NCBI GenBank assembly: GCA_030673825.1
Contig: JAUTCS010000015.1
Span: forward strand, 1-44,421
Length of the DNA stretch: 44,421 nt
Source: Verrucomicrobiota bacterium JB024
GTDB taxonomy: Bacteria; Verrucomicrobiota; Verrucomicrobiia; Opitutales; Cerasicoccaceae
Direction: 5' to 3'
Shown here: in pieces, positions 43,134-44,421 of the stretch
Layout: each line of letters opens with the position of its first letter
Position numbering within the stretch: the stretch's first letter is position 1
Translations under genes and position numbers: made by a program
Notes under the pieces: generated by a model
The model's input: the letters and a program-made list of their open reading frames with translations, nothing else
What the model was told of the DNA's origin: nothing
The model's database searches: none

Positions 43134-43874
43134 TCAGGCGGGCTCCTCCTCGGAGGCTTCCTGTTCGAGGGCGATCTCGACTTCCAGCTCGATGCGGTCG
43201 GCCAGGGAGCTGGCGAAGTTCTCCAGCTCGGTTACGAGGAGCTTCGACTGGGCCAGGAGGAAGTTGTACCCGAAGACCGAGGGGATGGCCACGAGCAGGC
43301 CCGCCACCGTGGTCAGCAACGCGCCGGAAACGCCGGGGGCGAGATTCTGGAGCGTGGCGCTGGCCTGGAGAGCCATCGAGCCAAAGGCGTCCATCACGCC
43401 CCAGACCGTACCGAGCAGCCCGAGGAAGGGAGCGCCGGTCACGATGGAGCCGAGCAGGATCATCTTCGACTCGTACTTGATCGTGTGCTGGGCGACGCCG
43501 CGCTGGAGCGCGTTCTCCACATGGCCCATGCGCACGCGCAGACTGCGCTCGGACCCGGCCCCTTCGTAGCGGTGAAAAGCGTCCACCGCCTCCTCCACCA
43601 GCGAGGCGTAGGGGCCGAGGGAGCCGGCCTTACGCCCGAGGTTGAGCTTGAGCAGGCCGCGCTGCTGAGACAGGCGCGACTCAAAGCTGAGGTTGAGCGA
43701 GCGCAGGCGCGAGAGGTCGAGGTACTTGCCGATCATGATCGTCCACGCCACCAGGCTGAACGCCAGCAGGGCGACGACGATGGCCTTGCCCGCGAGGTTC
43801 GACTCGCCGAAATAGGAAAAAATATTAGGTTCCTCGGTCTGGGCCAGCAGGAGCCATGTCATGGGTAAATTCAT
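43134..43874 (-). CDS. MotA/TolQ/ExbB proton channel family protein
   Basis: A 246-aa inner-membrane protein that forms the pentameric proton channel around ExbD. Three membrane helices are visible: 'AIVVALLAFSLVAWTIMIGKYL', then after a cytoplasmic loop 'ILLGSIVTGAPFLGLLGTVWGVM' and 'LLTTVAGLLVAIPSVFGYNFLL'. The 'GLLGTVWGVMDAF' and 'TTVAGLLVAIP' patterns are the family mark. The ATG at 43874 was preferred over 43904. It is the first gene of the exbB-exbD-tonB operon. The C-terminus is acidic ('EQEASEEEP'). A length over 230 with three helices resembles TolQ as much as ExbB. Confidence 0.92.
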   Translation of the reverse strand: MNLPMTWLLLAQTEEPNIFSYFGESNLAGKAIVVALLAFSLVAWTIMIGKYLDLSRLRSLNLSFESRLSQQRGLLKLNLGRKAGSLGPYASLVEEAVDAFHRYEGAGSERSLRVRMGHVENALQRGVAQHTIKYESKMILLGSIVTGAPFLGLLGTVWGVMDAFGSMALQASATLQNLAPGVSGALLTTVAGLLVAIPSVFGYNFLLAQSKLLVTELENFASSLADRIELEVEIALEQEASEEEPA

Positions 43875-44126
43875 AGCTTTTGAGAGAATCCGGGCGCGCA
43901 CCACGCCCGCTGCCTTTTAGGGAAAAGCGAAAACGCCCCGGGTTTCAAGCAATCCTGACTTTTCTGAGAAAATAGGCAGAAAAGGCCCGTTCGCGCAGAG
44001 ATTGGCTCCGACACTTATCCGTCGTGCGTTTATGACCGCGTCCACCACTGCTAAAGATTTTGCCCGGCGGGCGCTGTGGGCTTGCCATCGGCGGGCGGGT
44101 GTCCCAATTTCGCAGCGCATACGACT

Positions 44127-44421
44127 ATGGATTACCTCGAAAAGACCTTGAAGGAACTGGCCGAAAAGGCCTCGTCCGCCTCTTCACGCCATGCCGTCGT
44201 CGGCTTCGACGGTTTCGTGGACAAGATCGTCCATCCGGTGGACCAGCGCTTCGGCCCCGGCGACGATTACCAGGCCATCGAGACTATCGCGGAGTTCGGC
44301 AGCCGTATCTCCGCCGCCGCCGGCAAGAGCGCCAATATCGAGATGTACCAGGAGATGGAAAAACTCGGTGGTAACGGCCCCATCATGGCCAACGCCATCG
44401 TCTCGGCCGGGTTCCAGACCC
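44127..44421 (+). CDS. PfkB-like carbohydrate kinase, cut by window end
   Basis: Only the first 98 codons are in the window. The protein starts 'MDYLEKTLKELAEKAS', continues 'RHAVVGFDGFVDKIVHPVD', and reaches 'EKLGGNGPIMANAIVSAGF', which matches the first ribokinase/PfkB signature (GG-N-x-A-NA). It should be a cytoplasmic sugar kinase; the sugar is unknown. The ATG at 44127 lies 252 nt from the divergent exbB start, in a gap with no clear promoter. Its catalytic region lies beyond the window. Confidence 0.75.
   Translation, partial: MDYLEKTLKELAEKASSASSRHAVVGFDGFVDKIVHPVDQRFGPGDDYQAIETIAEFGSRISAAAGKSANIEMYQEMEKLGGNGPIMANAIVSAGFQT

Noticed and set aside
44060-44374. A 104-codon plus-strand frame near the right edge.
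   Set aside because: It is out of frame with the PfkB-like gene, Arg-rich and without family resemblance.

Overview
The window looks like a chromosomal segment of a heterotrophic, polysaccharide-degrading Verrucomicrobiota bacterium, probably of the Opitutae/Puniceicoccales type. This is inferred from a PEP-CTERM surface protein, a type II-like prepilin of the H-X9-DG kind, the 'NNALEY-x-FGTDP' N-terminal module on a giant secreted enzyme, a sulfatase, two GH130 phosphorylases, an OprB-type porin with a fructose PTS, and an almost complete absence of Shine-Dalgarno sequences. No 16S or other rRNA is present, so the placement is a judgement. I saw no tRNA, rRNA, CRISPR array, IS element or phage gene.

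Layout. (1) 1-1097: 3' part of a GT4 glycosyltransferase. (2) 1.3-8.3 kb: plus-strand catabolic operon with an IclR regulator, an unrecognised 804-aa GH42-like protein, an AraA/FucI-type isomerase, an esterase-like alpha/beta hydrolase and a GH130 phosphorylase, closed by a terminator. (3) 8.3-14.6 kb: LacI regulator, a 1000-aa clan GH-A enzyme and a PEP-CTERM protein on the minus strand, with a divergent prepilin-like protein. (4) 14.8-22.9 kb: a sulfatase and a 2082-aa GH81-like glucanase carrying a roughly 530-aa Gly-rich insertion. (5) 23.3-28.3 kb: glpF-glpK-glpD with a divergent DeoR regulator. (6) 28.3-36.3 kb: porin, PTS EIIBC, 1-phosphofructokinase and a fused EIIA-HPr-EI protein, with a divergent LacI regulator. 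(7) 36.3-38.8 kb: a XylR-type AraC regulator divergent from a GH130 mannosylglucose phosphorylase. (8) 39.1-41.5 kb: a PspA-like protein and a polytopic membrane protein. (9) 41.8-43.9 kb: ExbB-ExbD-TonB energy transduction. (10) from 44.1 kb: start of a PfkB-like sugar kinase, cut by the window edge.

Working together, the genes suggest a bacterium that digests algal or plant beta-glucans and mannans outside the cell (GH81, GH-A enzyme, sulfatase), takes up products through energised outer-membrane transport and a porin, and processes them by phosphorolysis (two GH130s), isomerisation, a fructose PTS and glycerol catabolism. The strongest non-coding results are: a set of AAACTGTTT palindromes that appears to link GH130, the LacI gene, the PEP-CTERM/GH-A operon and the prepilin gene into one regulon; three CTTGCGA-type operators at the glp locus; a perfect TGTAATCGATTACA palindrome at the fructose PTS promoter; and two copies of a three-hairpin element placed directly after stop codons, whose stems differ by compensating base changes.
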